Source: Guyanagaster necrorhizus (Eukaryota; Basidiomycota; Agaricomycetes; Agaricales; Physalacriaceae). Taken from it: 64,000 bases of DNA. Both the position numbers and the translations under genes were made by a program. The stretch covers positions 382,164 through 446,163 of the forward strand of contig NW_025064901.1 of assembly GCF_019112545.1 (NCBI RefSeq). The letters run 5' to 3'. Each line of letters begins with the position of its first letter. Within the stretch, counting starts at the first letter, position 1. Of the stretch, positions 9,715 to 22,320 are shown piece after piece. The notes beneath the pieces were generated by a model. The model was not told the DNA's origin and did not search any database. It saw only the letters and a program-made list of their open reading frames with translations.

Positions 9715-11823
9715 TTATTTCGAGAACGCCTTCAGACGAGCCTCCGCGGCTCTGGCACGCCTCTCACGCTCGACTATAGTCCGCATCTCTGAGTTTAAAC
9801 CAGTCGTAGCTTCTGATGAACCAGCCGTACCTCCCAGCTTTCTAGGACCTGAAGGAACATCGGCCCTAACCGATGGCGCCAATGGAACATCAGACGCGAC
9901 AAATGGCGGTTCCACCTGCTTATCCTTTTCCCTGGTTTCCCGCTCCTTGACTCGATCCTTTAGAGCCTTTCTGCGGCTTTTCTTCTTTTCTTCCCGATCA
10001 TCCTCCATTTCCTTACTCAGAGCGCTCGGAACTCGAGCAGCACCGAACCAATCCCACCGTTCAGGATGAAGTCCAGCCGAGCGACGAAACACGTCCCTGA
10101 TGGTCCGCGTTTGCGCAAGATCATAGGCTGTGCGACCGGTAATCCTGCCGGTAGATTCTACGTCCTCAGGGATTTCGCCATTTTTCCCAGCAGGTACTTG
10201 TATCGTGGGGTCTGCTCTCATATCCTCGAGAAGCCAATGTACGATATCTTCTTGCTCGGCATGTACTGCGAGCTGGAGAAGAGTGCTCCACCGCTCATTA
10301 GCCCACTCCGGAATTGACGCATCAATGCCTCCCATGCCCGTGCCCTCACGTTCCCAGAAAGCCTTCAGCGGTTCAAGCCTGCCCTTCCGTATCATCTCTG
10401 CAATCCGGAACCACTTGTCGCGAAATGACTCCTCTTCCTTCGAAAGCTGTGGAGCCTTTACTTTCTCCGAGGGTTCTTTGGGCGCTGCAACAGCGGGAGT
10501 TGGTTTAGGTTTCGGAAGGCTGGCTAAATATTCTTCATCCTGTGCACATAAGGCTTCTTCCGTAAGGTGTGATACTTTCGCTACCGTCAGTTCGTTCAAA
10601 CACCGTATAAGTTCGGCTTGAGTCTGAGCGGACTGTTTGAGCATGTCGGGTTCTTTAAATGACGTAGCGACTTACGGGGCGACGTGTTGGAAAAGGAAAT
10701 GTACGGAGACGAGCATCACCCTTGCTGATGATGGAACCATCATAATCCATGAAAATTTTGCGATTAGACCCACTAGCCCGGATCCAGATCCTTTCGCAGT
10801 CATTAATCTCTTCTCGCCAGTCGTCCATCAAATTGCGGATGTCCTGTAATTACTGTCGGCGTGACTAGATATCATAGCCTGATAGTACTCACATCCCGCA
10901 AAGCTTGTTCACCGTATCGGCGGAGCAAAGCACCGGCACTCTTTGCATTGCCCTTGGCATTGTCGTTGAGAGATTGCGATCCTCCTTGTTTCCGACGCGC
11001 TGAAGGGAGTCAGAAGAAGCAGCAAGAAAACAAAAAGGAATACGAACTGGTATATCGGTGGAATGTCTTGTGCTTCAAGACCTCTATTTCGGGCTTCGGG
11101 TGTTTTGGCTTTTTCTTTCCCTGGAATGCTTCTGCCTTCTCCTTTTTGTCCGCGTCTGATCTGCTGACACGCACGACCGCACCAGCAAAGTGACCACCGG
11201 CAACCATAAACAAAGTCCACGTTCTACCTTGTACCGACGATTGCATTGTCTTTAGTTCCTCCAGATAATGGGATGTCGGTGGAAACAAGGTTCGATAGAC
11301 GCCAATCTGTGTTGCAGGTGGTGAATGGAACCAAGCTAAGGCAGTCTGAGGAGTTGAACGAGCAACGGACTCTGGGGACTGAGAACGAATAACGCGTTTT
11401 GTTTTCCCGACGAGAGCAGCAACGGCATCGGAATCTTCAGAGTCATTTTCATCAGATGAGGACTCAGACCCCGATATCGAGTCATCGAGGGCTATAAATG
11501 TTCAAAGAGAGGATAAATAATTCACTAAAAAGCTTACCATCTATTAACTGAGCAAATTCCGACTCGTTTACAGCCGAACCACCACCAAGGCGAATTTTGA
11601 CGTTGTATCGATGCCAATCAGATCGATAATGGCTTCTCTGTTCAGCAACATCGAGAAACGTAGAGCCATTACATATGTTACAGGCTCGAGAGCTGGTCAA
11701 TGTAGGTTCAGCAGGCGGCGTGAACGAAGGTGTTCGCCTCTGTGGCTGTTGATTGACGAGATTTCTGGGCGTAAGAGTGTCAAGGAGCTCCGTAGGAAGG
11801 GAGAAAACGTAGAACTTCTGCAT
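9715..11823 (-). CDS. VMS1: Vms1/ANKZF1-type peptidyl-tRNA hydrolase of ribosome quality control
   Basis: Starts MQKFYVFSLPTELLDTLTPR at 11823. A C2H2-like finger follows: CNICNGSTFLDVAEQRSHYR SDWH. The central VLRF1 release-factor domain includes FPPTSHYLEELKTMQSSVQG, TWTLFMVAGGHFAGAVVRV and the GSQ catalytic loop (RRKQGGSQSLND), then DDWREEINDCERIWIRASGS. The C-terminal half has ankyrin-like repeats (WSTLLQLAVHAEQEDIVHWL, TGRTAYDLAQTRTIRDVFRR), a Lys/Glu-rich coiled coil and the terminal helix ERERRARAAEARLKAFSK, with stop at 9715. Vms1 cleaves peptidyl-tRNA on stalled 60S subunits and binds Cdc48 through its C-terminal VIM helix, which ERRARAAEARL resembles. It is divergent from phosphomannomutase, with 176 bases between starts. 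Confidence 0.92.
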
Positions 11824-11999
11824 CCCTTGAGGGGATATTCGAGCACGTCTAACAAATCAGGATACTTATGAGTATGATCAGAGTCAGAGCCAGAGCAGAG
11901 TCAAAGCACACCGGATCCGACGGCACGAATAGCCGCATATCGATTTAGATTTCAAATTCTAATTCTTCAAGTGAACGTGTCTGATCAGATTCCTACAAC

Positions 12000-13064
12000 A
12001 TGGTTTCTTCAGTTTTTGCGGATAGACCACTCAAGAAACTTCTTCTGTTCGATGTCGATGGAACGCTCACTCCTGCTCGACAAGTATGGAAGTCATCTGG
12101 TTTCTTGTTACTGACTGACTTGCCTCCAGGCTGCCTCACCCGAGATGATTCAAGTCTTGCGCGAGCTCAGGACAAAAATTGTCATTGGTTTCGTCGGAGG
12201 ATCTGATCTAGCCAAAATATCAGAACAGTTGTCTGTCGATGGAAGTAATGGTGTGTGTCCTCTACGGCCTCCTTTCTTCTCTAATGATCAAAGCCAGTTG
12301 TCGAAGACTTTGACTATGCCTTTGCTGAAAACGGTCTGACCGCTTACAAGTTGGGAAGTGCACTTCAGTCTCAGTCATTCATCAAGTATGTCGGCGAAGA
12401 CAATTACAAGAAGCTCGTAAACTTTATTCTCCACTATCTCGCTGATATGGACGTTCCGGTGAAACGGTCACTAGCACCCTATTTGTGGTAGTACGCTTCT
12501 ATTAACTTTTCTATATTCCAGTGGTACTTTTGTTGAATTCCGAAAAGGCATGATCAACGTCAGTCCTATTGGACGCAATGCCACGTATGTCATATCATCC
12601 GCCTTGTATTATAGTTCCTCACGGCTGCGTAGGAAAGAGGAGCGTAATGAATTCGAAGCCTATGACAAGGTATGAAGTTTCGGTACCTCCATGCGCATGG
12701 CTAAGTTTTCTCCAGATTCACGGCCTACGAGCCGCATTTGTTAAGGTCCTCCAGGAGAAGTTTGCCCATTATGACCTGACGTATTCAATTGGTGGTCAAA
12801 TCTCTTTTGATATTTTCCCCCGCGGCTGGGATAAGACGTATGCTCTTCGTCACGTCGAAGATGAAGGCTTCGAAGAGATCCATTTCTTCGGAGACAAGAC
12901 GTACAAGGTAGATCTGAGACTTGCACATTTTAGCGTCAAGTGACGCCTATGTGTAGGGAGGAAATGACTACGAAATCTTCGCCGACTCCCGGACTATTGG
13001 CCACACAGTTACCAGTCCTTCAGATACCATCCGCATTTTGAAGGATTTGAATCTAGATCTTTGA
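12000..13064 (+). CDS. SEC53: Phosphomannomutase
   Basis: Starts [22 protein letters not shown], where D18 of the DVDGT motif is the expected phosphorylated aspartate of the HAD fold. Later blocks are [79 protein letters not shown] and [20 protein letters not shown]. The end is [13 protein letters not shown] with TGA at 13062. About six introns are needed, each with a clean GT-AG. The enzyme turns mannose-6-phosphate into mannose-1-phosphate for GDP-mannose synthesis in the cytosol. It is upstream in the same pathway as the GDP-mannose transporter at 42.7 kb. Confidence 0.95.
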
Positions 13065-13181
13065 GAGCATAGATGATCGAGCCGAAATTAGACAGAAGGC
13101 AAAGGGATTTTGGATTTTAGGAACATGGATAAAATATTTCTTACATAATAAATGAATTAGTCATCCATAACGCTTGTTCAG

Positions 13182-13187
13182 ACGCGT
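13182..13187 (+). promoter_or_regulatory. MluI cell-cycle box (ACGCGT) upstream of DNA polymerase delta
   Basis: ACGCGT 79 bases before the polymerase start codon. Two more copies (13345-13350 and 13361-13366) lie in the first intron. ACGCGT is the binding site of MBF-type G1/S factors, which control replication genes in fungi. The regulatory role is inferred from position and gene identity. Confidence 0.55.
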
Positions 13188-13265
13188 TTCTCTGTCTCTT
13201 CCTTTACCACCGAGTCTTCGACACCTTATCCATCTTTCTCCATTACACCCTTCCGTCGCGTAGGC

Positions 13266-16200
13266 ATGGCGCCACTTTCAGTAATCAAGGAGAACGTGCC
13301 TCTAACTCGTCCTAGGTATGCTTATCGCACTTACGCCTCCCAAGACGCGTTCCATTGACCACGCGTTTTCAGAGGCCATGGTGGCGAGCAAGGGCCCGCT
13401 TCGAAGAAACGGAAACTAGCATCAAGCTCTCCCTATGGCTCCCAGCCAGCACAATCATCATTCACCGAGGTACTCGAACGGATTAAAGAGGATATTGGAG
13501 ACACACCTAGTGCGAAATTCTCCCATATGACATATGCTCCCATTGACCGCGCTTCTACAAGATGCCGAAGGTGGCGCTGACTGCTGGGCAAGACCGGCTT
13601 TGCCACTCATAAATGAAAAGAAAGATAAGCTGGGTATGGGCAGATCGTGCTCACCTGTCTCCAAGCAGGGATTTACGTCGCATATAGTGTTTCAGCAAAT
13701 TGACATCGACTCGACAAACCACGGGGGATCCATTTGTCTGCGCATGTTTGGGGTCACCGAAGTAGGCTGCAGCATCTTTAGGTGAACTTTTTTCTGATGT
13801 TCTCTGTAGGCTGGACATAGTGTTCTTGCCTACGTCACTGATTTCCTGCCCTATTTCTACGTCGGTCAACCCCGTGGCTTTGCCGAAGACGATCTCGATG
13901 CCTTTGGGTCATATTTAAATGCAAGTCTTCTGCTGGAAACAGAGCCGTGGGCATGACTGATTGTTTTCTAGACACAAGTTGGCTATGATGTTGTCATCAA
14001 GGTTGAAATTATCAAGAGGCGAAGCCTTTGGGGTTATCGAGGTGATGACCAGGTACCTTTCCTGAAGATTACCATTACCGAGCCTAGAAGTCTACCGAAA
14101 GTTCGAGATAAGTCTCTTCTCTGTGACAGACCCTTCCCTTGGCTCACTATATTTTGGTGATGATCACGTCTCTTCGAAAAGAACAGCGTAGACTTTAATG
14201 GTCTCTTCGTAAGAAAAGACGGTGAAGCGATACCTACTTTTGAAAGCAACGTAGCATATACACTTCGGTTTATGATTGACACCAAGGTTCGGTTTCTTCT
14301 GCACTGTTTCCATGCACTTTTAAAGTCCACGCGTATCAGGTCGTTGGAATGAACTGGATCGAAGTTCCCTGTGGAAAATACAATATCATCAACAATGAAG
14401 GAAAGAAATCGCTTTGTCAGTTAGAGATCAGCATGAGGTCTGCCGCATTGCCACCACGCTCTTCATATTATTATTCTTATTCAACGCAATAGGTGGAATG
14501 CCTTCATTTCTCATGCACCAGAAGGCGATTGGTCTAAGGTAGCGCCTCTTCGGATACTCAGCTTTGATATAGAGTGCGCTGGTCGAAAAGGCATTTTTCC
14601 TGAAGCCAACGTTGATCCCGTCATCCAGATAGCCAACATGGTTACTCGCCAAGGTTTGCTTGTTTCAGCATAGGCTATGACAACGCTGCTCACTTTCTCC
14701 ATTGAGGCGAATCCAAACCCTTCATACGAAACATCTTCACCCTCAATTCCTGTTCACCTATTGTCGGCTCTCAAGTGCTCGAACATAAAGATGAAAGTAG
14801 CTTGTTACTGCAATGGCGCAAGTTTGTAGAGCAAGTGGATCCGGATGTGGTGATCGGGTACAATATTGGAGGTTTCGATTTCCCGTATCTGTTGGACCGA
14901 GCCAAGGCGTTGCAGTTGAAAAATTTCCCGTTCCTGGGACGGTTGAAGTGTGAGATCTGATGTCACCGTTCAGTATGATCGCTACTTATCATCTGTAACA
15001 GACAATGAAACTAAAACAGTAAACACACACTTTTCTTCGAAGGCTTACGGGCAGCGCGATTCTAAAGATACGCCTTTGGATGGACGTCTACAGCTCGATG
15101 TTCTACAGTTCATGCAGCGCGAGCACAAGCTACGTAGTTATACCCTGAATTCTGTCTGTGCGCAGTTTCTGGGGGAGCAAAAGGAAGATGTACACCACTC
15201 TGTGATCACTGAACTCCAAAATGGTACTCCGGAATCTCGTCGACGCCTTGCCGTCTACTGTTTAAAGGTGTGTCCTAGCGCTAGACATCGACGACACGTT
15301 CTTTTCATCTGTAACGATAGGATGCATATCTTCCTCAACGTCTTTTGGATAAACTTATGTGCTTTGTCAATTACATTGAAATGTCCAGGGTGACTGGAGT
15401 CCCCTTCAACTATCTGTTGGCTCGCGGTCAATCTATCAAAGTGTTGTCACAGCTGTACCGCAAAGCAAATGAGGAGGGATATGTTGTCCCAGCATTGAAA
15501 GGAGAAGGTATTCATGTTTACTCAGTGAGGTCTCCTCTGTTAATCTCCTTCGCAGGTACGGATGACCAATACGAGGGTGCAACGGTTATCGAGCCGAAGA
15601 AAGGCTATTATGATGCACCTATTGCCACGCTCGACTTCAGTTCTTTGTACCCCTCAATCATGATGGCTCACAACTTATGTTATACGACGCTGCTTGACAA
15701 GACCACCGTCGAGCGCCTCCAACTAGTTGAAGATGTTGACTATGTCAGGACACCTAACCATGGTAATTGACTTCGTCGTAAACAAGTCACTGTACTAACG
15801 TCTCACACAAGACCTATTTGTCAAGTCAAGTCGACGAAAAGGTCTTCTTCCGACCGTTTTGGAAGATCTCATATCAGCTCGTAAACGCGCCAAAGCGGAC
15901 TTGAAAAAGGAGACAGATCCATTTAAACGTGCTGTGCTCGATGGACGGCAGCTGGCCCTGAAGGTATATTATCCCTGGACTGTTTCTGCGATGACCGTCA
16001 TCCTGATCTCTGTGTAAGATCAGCGCCAATTCCGTCTACGGGTTTACTGGTGCCACCATTGGGAAGCTTCCTTGCTTAGCCATCTCGTCTAGCGTTACGT
16101 CTTATGGTCGACAAATGATCGAGAAAACAAAATCGGTAAGGTCGTTGCTCCTGCTTATGAATTATAGGCTGAACATGATTATCATTATATAGGAGGTAGA

Positions 16201-17814
16201 AGCACAGTACAGTGTCGCGAATGGTCATTCTCACGACGCGGAGGTTATTTACGGTGACACAGATTCTGTCATGGTCAAATTTGGGCCTACCGATCTAGTC
16301 AAAGTGATGGAATTAGGTGCGAGCGCCATCGTACCTTTCTACCGCTTGCGTTAAAGGCTTTCACAGGTGCAGAGGCTGCTGAATTTGTCACCGCCAAATT
16401 CATCAAGCCTATCAAGCTTGAGTTCGAGAAAGTATACTTTCCTTACCTGCTCATCAGCAAAAAGCGTTATGCTGGTTTATATTGGACGCGACCAGACAAG
16501 TATGACAAGATGGATTCCAAAGGTATCGAGGTCAGCGATCTCTTTGTCTATCTCAGTCTGCAACAGCTCATTATGACCAGACTGTGCGTCGAGATAACTG
16601 TCGCCTAGTCTCCACTGTCATCGAGACGTGCCTCCATAAAATGCTTATCGACCGTGATGTTCGAGGTGCTGAAGAGTATGTTCAAACAGTCTTCTGATAT
16701 CAAATTGTGGCTCATAACATAATACTTCAGGTATACTAAGCACACTATATCCGATTTGCTTCAAAACAAAATCGATATGTCGCAGTTGGTGATCACGAAG
16801 GCACTAGCGAAAAGCGGTAAATGTCATGTTCCTCATCTGGATGCCTGACCTAAGGATCTTTTCCAGACTATGCAGGTAAACAAGCACATGTCGAACTGGC
16901 TGAGCGAATGAAGCAACGAGATGCCGGTTTGTCTTGAGTTGATGCCCTCCTAGTTATTATTCACATGTAATATGCTGCAAGGGTCTGCTCCTGCTCTGGG
17001 TGATCGTGTGGCGTATGTTATCGTCAAGGGCATCAAAGGTAGGAGGCTATCTCCGATTTTCTCCCTTCGTAGCACCGACCCATTGGTATTTCAGGTGCTG
17101 CGGCATACGAGAAGTCGGAAGATCCGCTGTACGTCCTTGACAACAACATACCAGTTGATACAAGATACTATCTGGAGAATCAACTGTCCAAACCTCTGAT
17201 GAGAATATTCGAGCCCATATTGGGAGAGAAGGCGAATTCATTGCGTTCGTTTCTATTATAATTATTGCCCCCCCCCCCCCCCCCNNNNNNNNNNCCCCCC
17301 CCCCAGTTTATGGCTCATTCTCTGTTGTAGTATCCGGAGATCACACCAGAACCATTCAGATTGCGACGCCTACTGTAGGTGGATTGATGAAATTCGCGGT
17401 CAAAACGGCGACTTGCTTGGGATGTAAGACGCAACTCCGAAAATCGAATAGCATAACAAGTATGTTTTCGTGTTTTCGTAATGTTTCACCTCTTCTGGAT
17501 CTCATATCATTCCAGACGGTGCTGTTTGCAACAATTGCAGGCCTCGAATAGGTGAACTATATCAGAAACAGGTCTCGGCGTCATCAGAGATGCAGGTCCG
17601 TTTCTCGCGGCTCTGGACTCAGTGCCAACGTTGTCAAGGATCGCTTCATCAGGTGTGTGCTATGCTTTCCGACGACAATGCAACGTTCACATTGGAACAG
17701 GATGTGTTGTGCACGAGTAAAGACTGCCCGATATTCTACATGAGAAAAAAGGCACAGAAGGATGTAGAGGACTCCAATTCAGTCCTAGAGAGGTTCGAAT
17801 CGGACTCTTGGTGA
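13266..17814 (+). CDS. POL3: DNA polymerase delta catalytic subunit
   Basis: Starts [17 protein letters not shown], then a nuclear-type basic stretch ([19 protein letters not shown]). Exonuclease motif I reads [19 protein letters not shown], followed by [20 protein letters not shown]. Polymerase motif A is [20 protein letters not shown] and motif C is [27 protein letters not shown] and [15 protein letters not shown] also fit. The C-terminus carries both cysteine clusters: CysA ([14 protein letters not shown]) and CysB, the Fe-S site (CQRCQG...[11 protein letters not shown]), ending ERFESDSW. It is the main lagging-strand replicase with proofreading. Many introns are present, one of which holds a poly-C/N assembly gap. 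The coding sequence around the gap appears complete. Confidence 0.96.
17268..17304. other. Assembly gap: poly-C run with 10 N
   Basis: Seventeen C (17268-17284), ten N (17285-17294), then ten C (17295-17304). This lies inside a predicted intron of the polymerase gene (donor GTTCGT near 17244, acceptor TTGTAG near 17330). It is best read as an unresolved homopolymer, so the true intron length is unknown. Confidence 0.95.
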
Positions 17815-17951
17815 TTACTATCTTGTGTTATTTATATAAGTTATCATTACTTGGATATTTGAACTGTCAGCGATATGTCCGACAGTACGTGCGTTTGATG
17901 TGTCATCAATGATGATCGAGTGCAAAATTTTCTGTTTTGGCATTGACCATT

Positions 17952-19757
17952 ATGGCTGCCTCCCGTGAGTTATTTTCTTCAAAGCTCGTTAGCACATGCT
18001 CAGTCTCCAAGGTCTTCCCCTTTCCCAACAAATTGCCCAGCTGGAAGCTACTGCCCCAGGTGTGTTTGGCACCAAGACAGTGTCTTCTGCCAGCCATTAA
18101 TATCGGAACAGATTTTGACCTCGAAGACATTCAACCCGTCGTAGAAGATGACGACGACGAGCGGAACATTAACTCTGCAGCTAGGGACCATTATCTGGAT
18201 GTAGGGTGCGTGGCCTGGCTCTTGTAAAGTCTATGGCTCTGATTAAGATACCAGCCCGAGCTCGTTGCGGCAGCAACAGGATGGCATTCTGGACCCAAAG
18301 TACGACTCTGTTCAGACCTCCAGGAAACAAATGATGGAAGAGAGCTCTCTGAGTGAGGAGGAGGAGGACTCTATCCAGGATGGTGAGGGAGACGAGATAC
18401 TCAAGGATGAGGTCGAGATCGAGGAATTGGATGGCGGAGACGACACGGTCAAGGAGAAAAGTTCATTATCTAGATCCGACACTCAAAGGCGCGTCGACCA
18501 GGATGATCTGTCGTCCACACTAAAGCGAGGTCGGGAGCAAGATCGGAAAAAAGGTGCTGCAGTCGCCCAACAATTGGTGAGAATCATCCTTTAACTCAAT
18601 GCCAGTATGTTAATTTGTGTAATCCAGTCTATATGGAATTCTTTATTGAATGCCCGAATCTGTCTACAAAAGTCGATCACCGCCGCCAACAGACTCCCCC
18701 TGGTAATGCCGTCCGACTGATACGCAAATACTTCCTCTAAACATACGTCAACAGCCTAGTGACGAAGGGTTGCTCGCTGGGAGCCAGGGTTCATTAACCA
18801 AAATGCTTCAGGAGGCAGTGTCGTTATCCGAAGAACTTTTTGATCTGCAACAGGTTGGCATCTAGTATTATGCGTCGGTCATTGACCTATTCTTTCCAAG
18901 ACAATGTTTACTCTGGAGTCGATCAGCCTTAGACCTCACAAGCGACGGAGACTCTCGTCTGACGATGACTTGCAGGAGTATGAAGCATACGTACGGGAAA
19001 CTACCAACGTATCGTCTGACACCGAGCACGCGTGAGTATCCACCCCGCTAATCTGAACTGACGCACAAACTGAAAATGTGATAGGTATCATCCTCACGCT
19101 TTGCAGATTCTTTCCAAGTGGTCTTCTAAGATACAGGCTGTCGCGCCATCTGCCCTACTCCCATCTAATCGCAATGCATTTTCGAAGAATTCTGAGAATT
19201 CCAAGACAGTCGTTCAACTGATTGACGACAACTTGGCCGACACGAACAAGATGCTCGCGAGAACTCAGATATGGCGGAGTAAGGCCGAACGACTGGGAAG
19301 AATGCTTGACAATAGTCAAAATGGAGAGGAGCAGGAACACGACTCTGAAATCTTCGACGACACAGATTTATATCAGCAGTTGCTCAGAGATGTGATAGAT
19401 GCTGAGAAGAATGGAACAGATGACTGGCTGGTAGTGCAGAAACAAAAGAAGGCGAAGAAGAAGGTGGATACGAAAGCAAGTAAAGGGAGGAAAATACGGT
19501 ATGACTTTATCATATTTCCGGTTCGCTCTGACTGGCGAATTTTCAGATACGAAGTGCATGAGAAATTGCAAAACTTCATGGTACCTGTCACTATCAATGG
19601 CGCATGGCATGACCAGCAAATCGATGAGCTCTTTGGGTCACTTCTTGGCGTAGGGTTTGAAAATGCGTTAGACCGCCATGGAGGGGGAAATCACGGTATT
19701 GAGATACAGCATGACGCAGAAGGCATCTCAAAGGGTGGATTCAGAGTTTTTGGATAA
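17952..19757 (+). CDS. BFR2: Bfr2/AATF-like ribosome biogenesis factor
   Basis: Short first exon MAAS joins through an acceptor at CCAAG to give RLPLSQQIAQLEATAP, the conserved N-terminal helix of Bfr2/AATF. Next come IGTDFDLEDIQPVVEDDDDE and long acidic stretches (SSLSEEEEDSIQDGEGDE). The AATF domain spans SIWNSLLNARICLQKSITAA to LFDLQQTMFTLESI. The TRAUB domain is at the C-terminus: LQILSKWSSKIQ, LARTQIWRSKAERLG, DLYQQLLRDVIDAEKNG, KIRYEVHEKLQNFMVPV and IDELFGSLLGVGFENA. The stop is at 19755. Bfr2 acts in the nucleolus in early 18S rRNA processing. One intron (19499-19546) is 48 bases with no stop in frame. Confidence 0.93.
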
Positions 19758-20072
19758 AGTTTTCGGATAGAGTACTGGGGGGAAATTAGTTCTGGTTTTG
19801 AAATTAGGAGCGAGTCGCAATATAACATGGCCAAACATTGATTGCCAGTGCATCCCTTTGCCTGTGAGGAGGACGCGGACTTGTTCACAGCCTCCCAGTG
19901 CGCAGCATCGCTTGAACGGCCTTGTCTAACTTTTACTATCCTTGTCTCCGACATCTAGACTTCCCTTCCTGCTCTTGCTTACCGTACCAAAGATTGTCTC
20001 GTCGACGCCGCACGGACACCTTACGTCTCTTTCAACAAGCTACAGCGTCGAAACACGTTGAATTTGGAACCA

Positions 20073-22190
20073 ATGGATGCCTTCGACGACGAGAACCCAT
20101 TCGAGACGGGTACAGACCGTGTTTCATCTGAGACCTCTTCCACATCTAAGGTGGACATATCAGAACCGCCGTCTCCGCCTTCCAATGTGTCGCGCAGATT
20201 TTCTTCGTCTGCGTCTGCCAAGGGGTCTGCATTTCCTTCTTCAAGTCGGCAGGTGCAGTCCAATTACAAGAGTGACTTCTGCTGCACTCGCGACCGTGTC
20301 CTACATTCTGGCGACGACGTCGAGATAATCGTTAGTGTTCAAGTCCTAGGGGGTCCTTTGTCCTGAAATAATCTTCTTATCCAAGATAACTGACGCAGTG
20401 AAGACGTCCATCAACTCCAACTCACCTTATATTGCGTATGTCATTCAAACCGGGGTGAGTTCACACCTACATGCAGACGTAACCCGTCTCGAATGATCTT
20501 CCAGAATGCGCAAGCACACCATCGGTATTCAGAATTTGAATCACTGAGAATCAGCTTGTCGAAACTCTATCCTACTCTCATAATTCCGCCTATACCGTCG
20601 AAGCAGACGTTAGGCGATTACGCTATCAAACAAGGAAAAGCTAAGGAGGATGCCGCTTTGATTGCAAGGAGAAAACGTATGCTTCAAACATTTCTCAACC
20701 GCTTGGCTCGTCACCCAATTCTATCCAATGAACATGTCTTCCATCGATTTTTGGACGGCAAAGTCTCGTGGGTGCGTTTGCATACCATCCATCTTACAAT
20801 GGGCTGTTTCTCATTGTTATTAATAGACCGAGGTTCTCAACTCACCACCACTGTCGCTGCTTCCGAAGAATATCCTCAAGGCCCCTTCGCACAATCCCAC
20901 TGATCAGAATGCCTCCCCTGCTTATGCCGCTCTTCCGAATCCGTCAGCCGCCCATCCTCTGCGACATCCGGACCAGAGGTTCCATGATTCCGAGGCATTT
21001 ACCAACAAGTTTTCTGTACATATGAGCGGCCCTATGGAGAAGGTCACACGTCGGACCATCAAGCGATGGTCAGGTGCGTCTTGTAATGTGGCCCCAGAAC
21101 TAACGATCTTAATTTTGTCTTCAGATTACGGACAAGATCATTCAGAGCTTGGTGCGGCTCTGAACGGTTTCAGTCTGAATGAAAGTGGCGAGCTTTCGGG
21201 TGCCATTGAGAAAACTGGACAAGCTGTCGATGCTACTTATCTTTCAACCACAAAGCTGGTAGGTTCATTTGGCACTGGCCTTTTTTCAAGCTCACATATG
21301 GTGCAGCTTCAGGAACTCGAGCAGAACTGGGCGGAACCCCTGCACGAGTACTCTCAATTTGCACTGATTATCAAGAAGCTTCTTGCTTATCGACACCAGA
21401 AGCACGTCCAATACGAAATGACTCAGGATGCTCTCGAGACTAAGCGAGAACAGCTTGAAGAACTAGAGAAGAGTGAGCGGGAGGCCCGACGCCTAGAAGC
21501 GGCCCTTGGACGGGGCCGCATCAATGGTTCTTCTATGGCTTCTAGTCCGACCGCAGGTGAGGATGAAACTGATCCTACCTCAAGGTCTGGCGAAGAGGAG
21601 AATAACCCTTCTTCCGGTTACCTCCCACCCCATCCGGGCCCGAATCCTGCCCGGCGAAGGACACGAGCACCCGGCATGGGACTACTGAACGCTCTCAGCT
21701 ATACAATCCATGGTATGATGGACGCAGACCCCGAGACTGCTCGCCGCAACAGCATTACGAAGACTCGGGAGAACATCTCTCAGGTAAGCCGACTTGAAAC
21801 TTGCATAGGATTTTGCGTTTAATTCGGTATACTAGCTTGAGGACGCCCTACATCTTTCTACTCAGGATCTCAAGTACTCTAGTTCTACCATTCAGGCAGA
21901 CTTGGATAGGTTCCAGCGGCAAAAAGTTGCGGACCTCAGGGAGATGGCCATAGCGATGGCACGAAGCCATCGTGACTGGTGTAAGAAGGTACCGTGGAGC
22001 TTTTCGAAGAGCTTGAATTTTAACTAAGGAAATTTTTACGTTCCAGAACCTTGAGGCCTGGGAAGAGGCGAAGAGAGAGATTGACAAGATTCCCGACCAT
22101 CCCAACACACCACCGAACTCAGATGGACATTCTTCTGGAGGGCCCGCAACTGTGAGAAGAGACTCTACTGCTACGGTGAATGGACGCTAA
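20073..22190 (+). CDS. PX-BAR sorting nexin, Snx41/Atg20-like
   Basis: Starts MDAFDDENPFETGTDRVSSE at the first ATG of the frame. A Ser-rich linker leads to the PX domain: IAYVIQTG, HRYSEFESLRISLSKLYPTL, IIPPIPSKQTLGDYAIKQGK and ARRKRMLQTFLNRLARHPIL. RYSEFESLR and PPIPSK are the phosphoinositide-binding blocks. The C-terminal BAR region includes LQELEQNWAEPLHEYSQFAL, IIKKLLAYRHQKHVQYEMTQ, coiled-coil TKREQLEELEKSEREARRLE and DLDRFQRQKVADLREMAIAM. The PX plus long inserts resemble Snx41/Atg20, which act in endosome recycling and selective autophagy. Snx4/Atg24 is less likely because of the large insert. Stop at 22188. Confidence 0.85.
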
Positions 22191-22320
22191 TGATGGAAAG
22201 AGTTCGTTGAGCTTTGGTACTAAGTAGCAATTTGGGGCTTCTCCTTTCTTTCATGATAGTTACTTAGTACTGCAACTATCTCAATGATTGCACTTTTCTG
22301 GAGTCGCGAAATTCGACACC

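Noticed and set aside
17776..17815. GGTTCGAATC resembling a tRNA B box
   Set aside because: It is inside the last polymerase delta exon (ERFESDSW), and the flanking bases do not form a T-stem.
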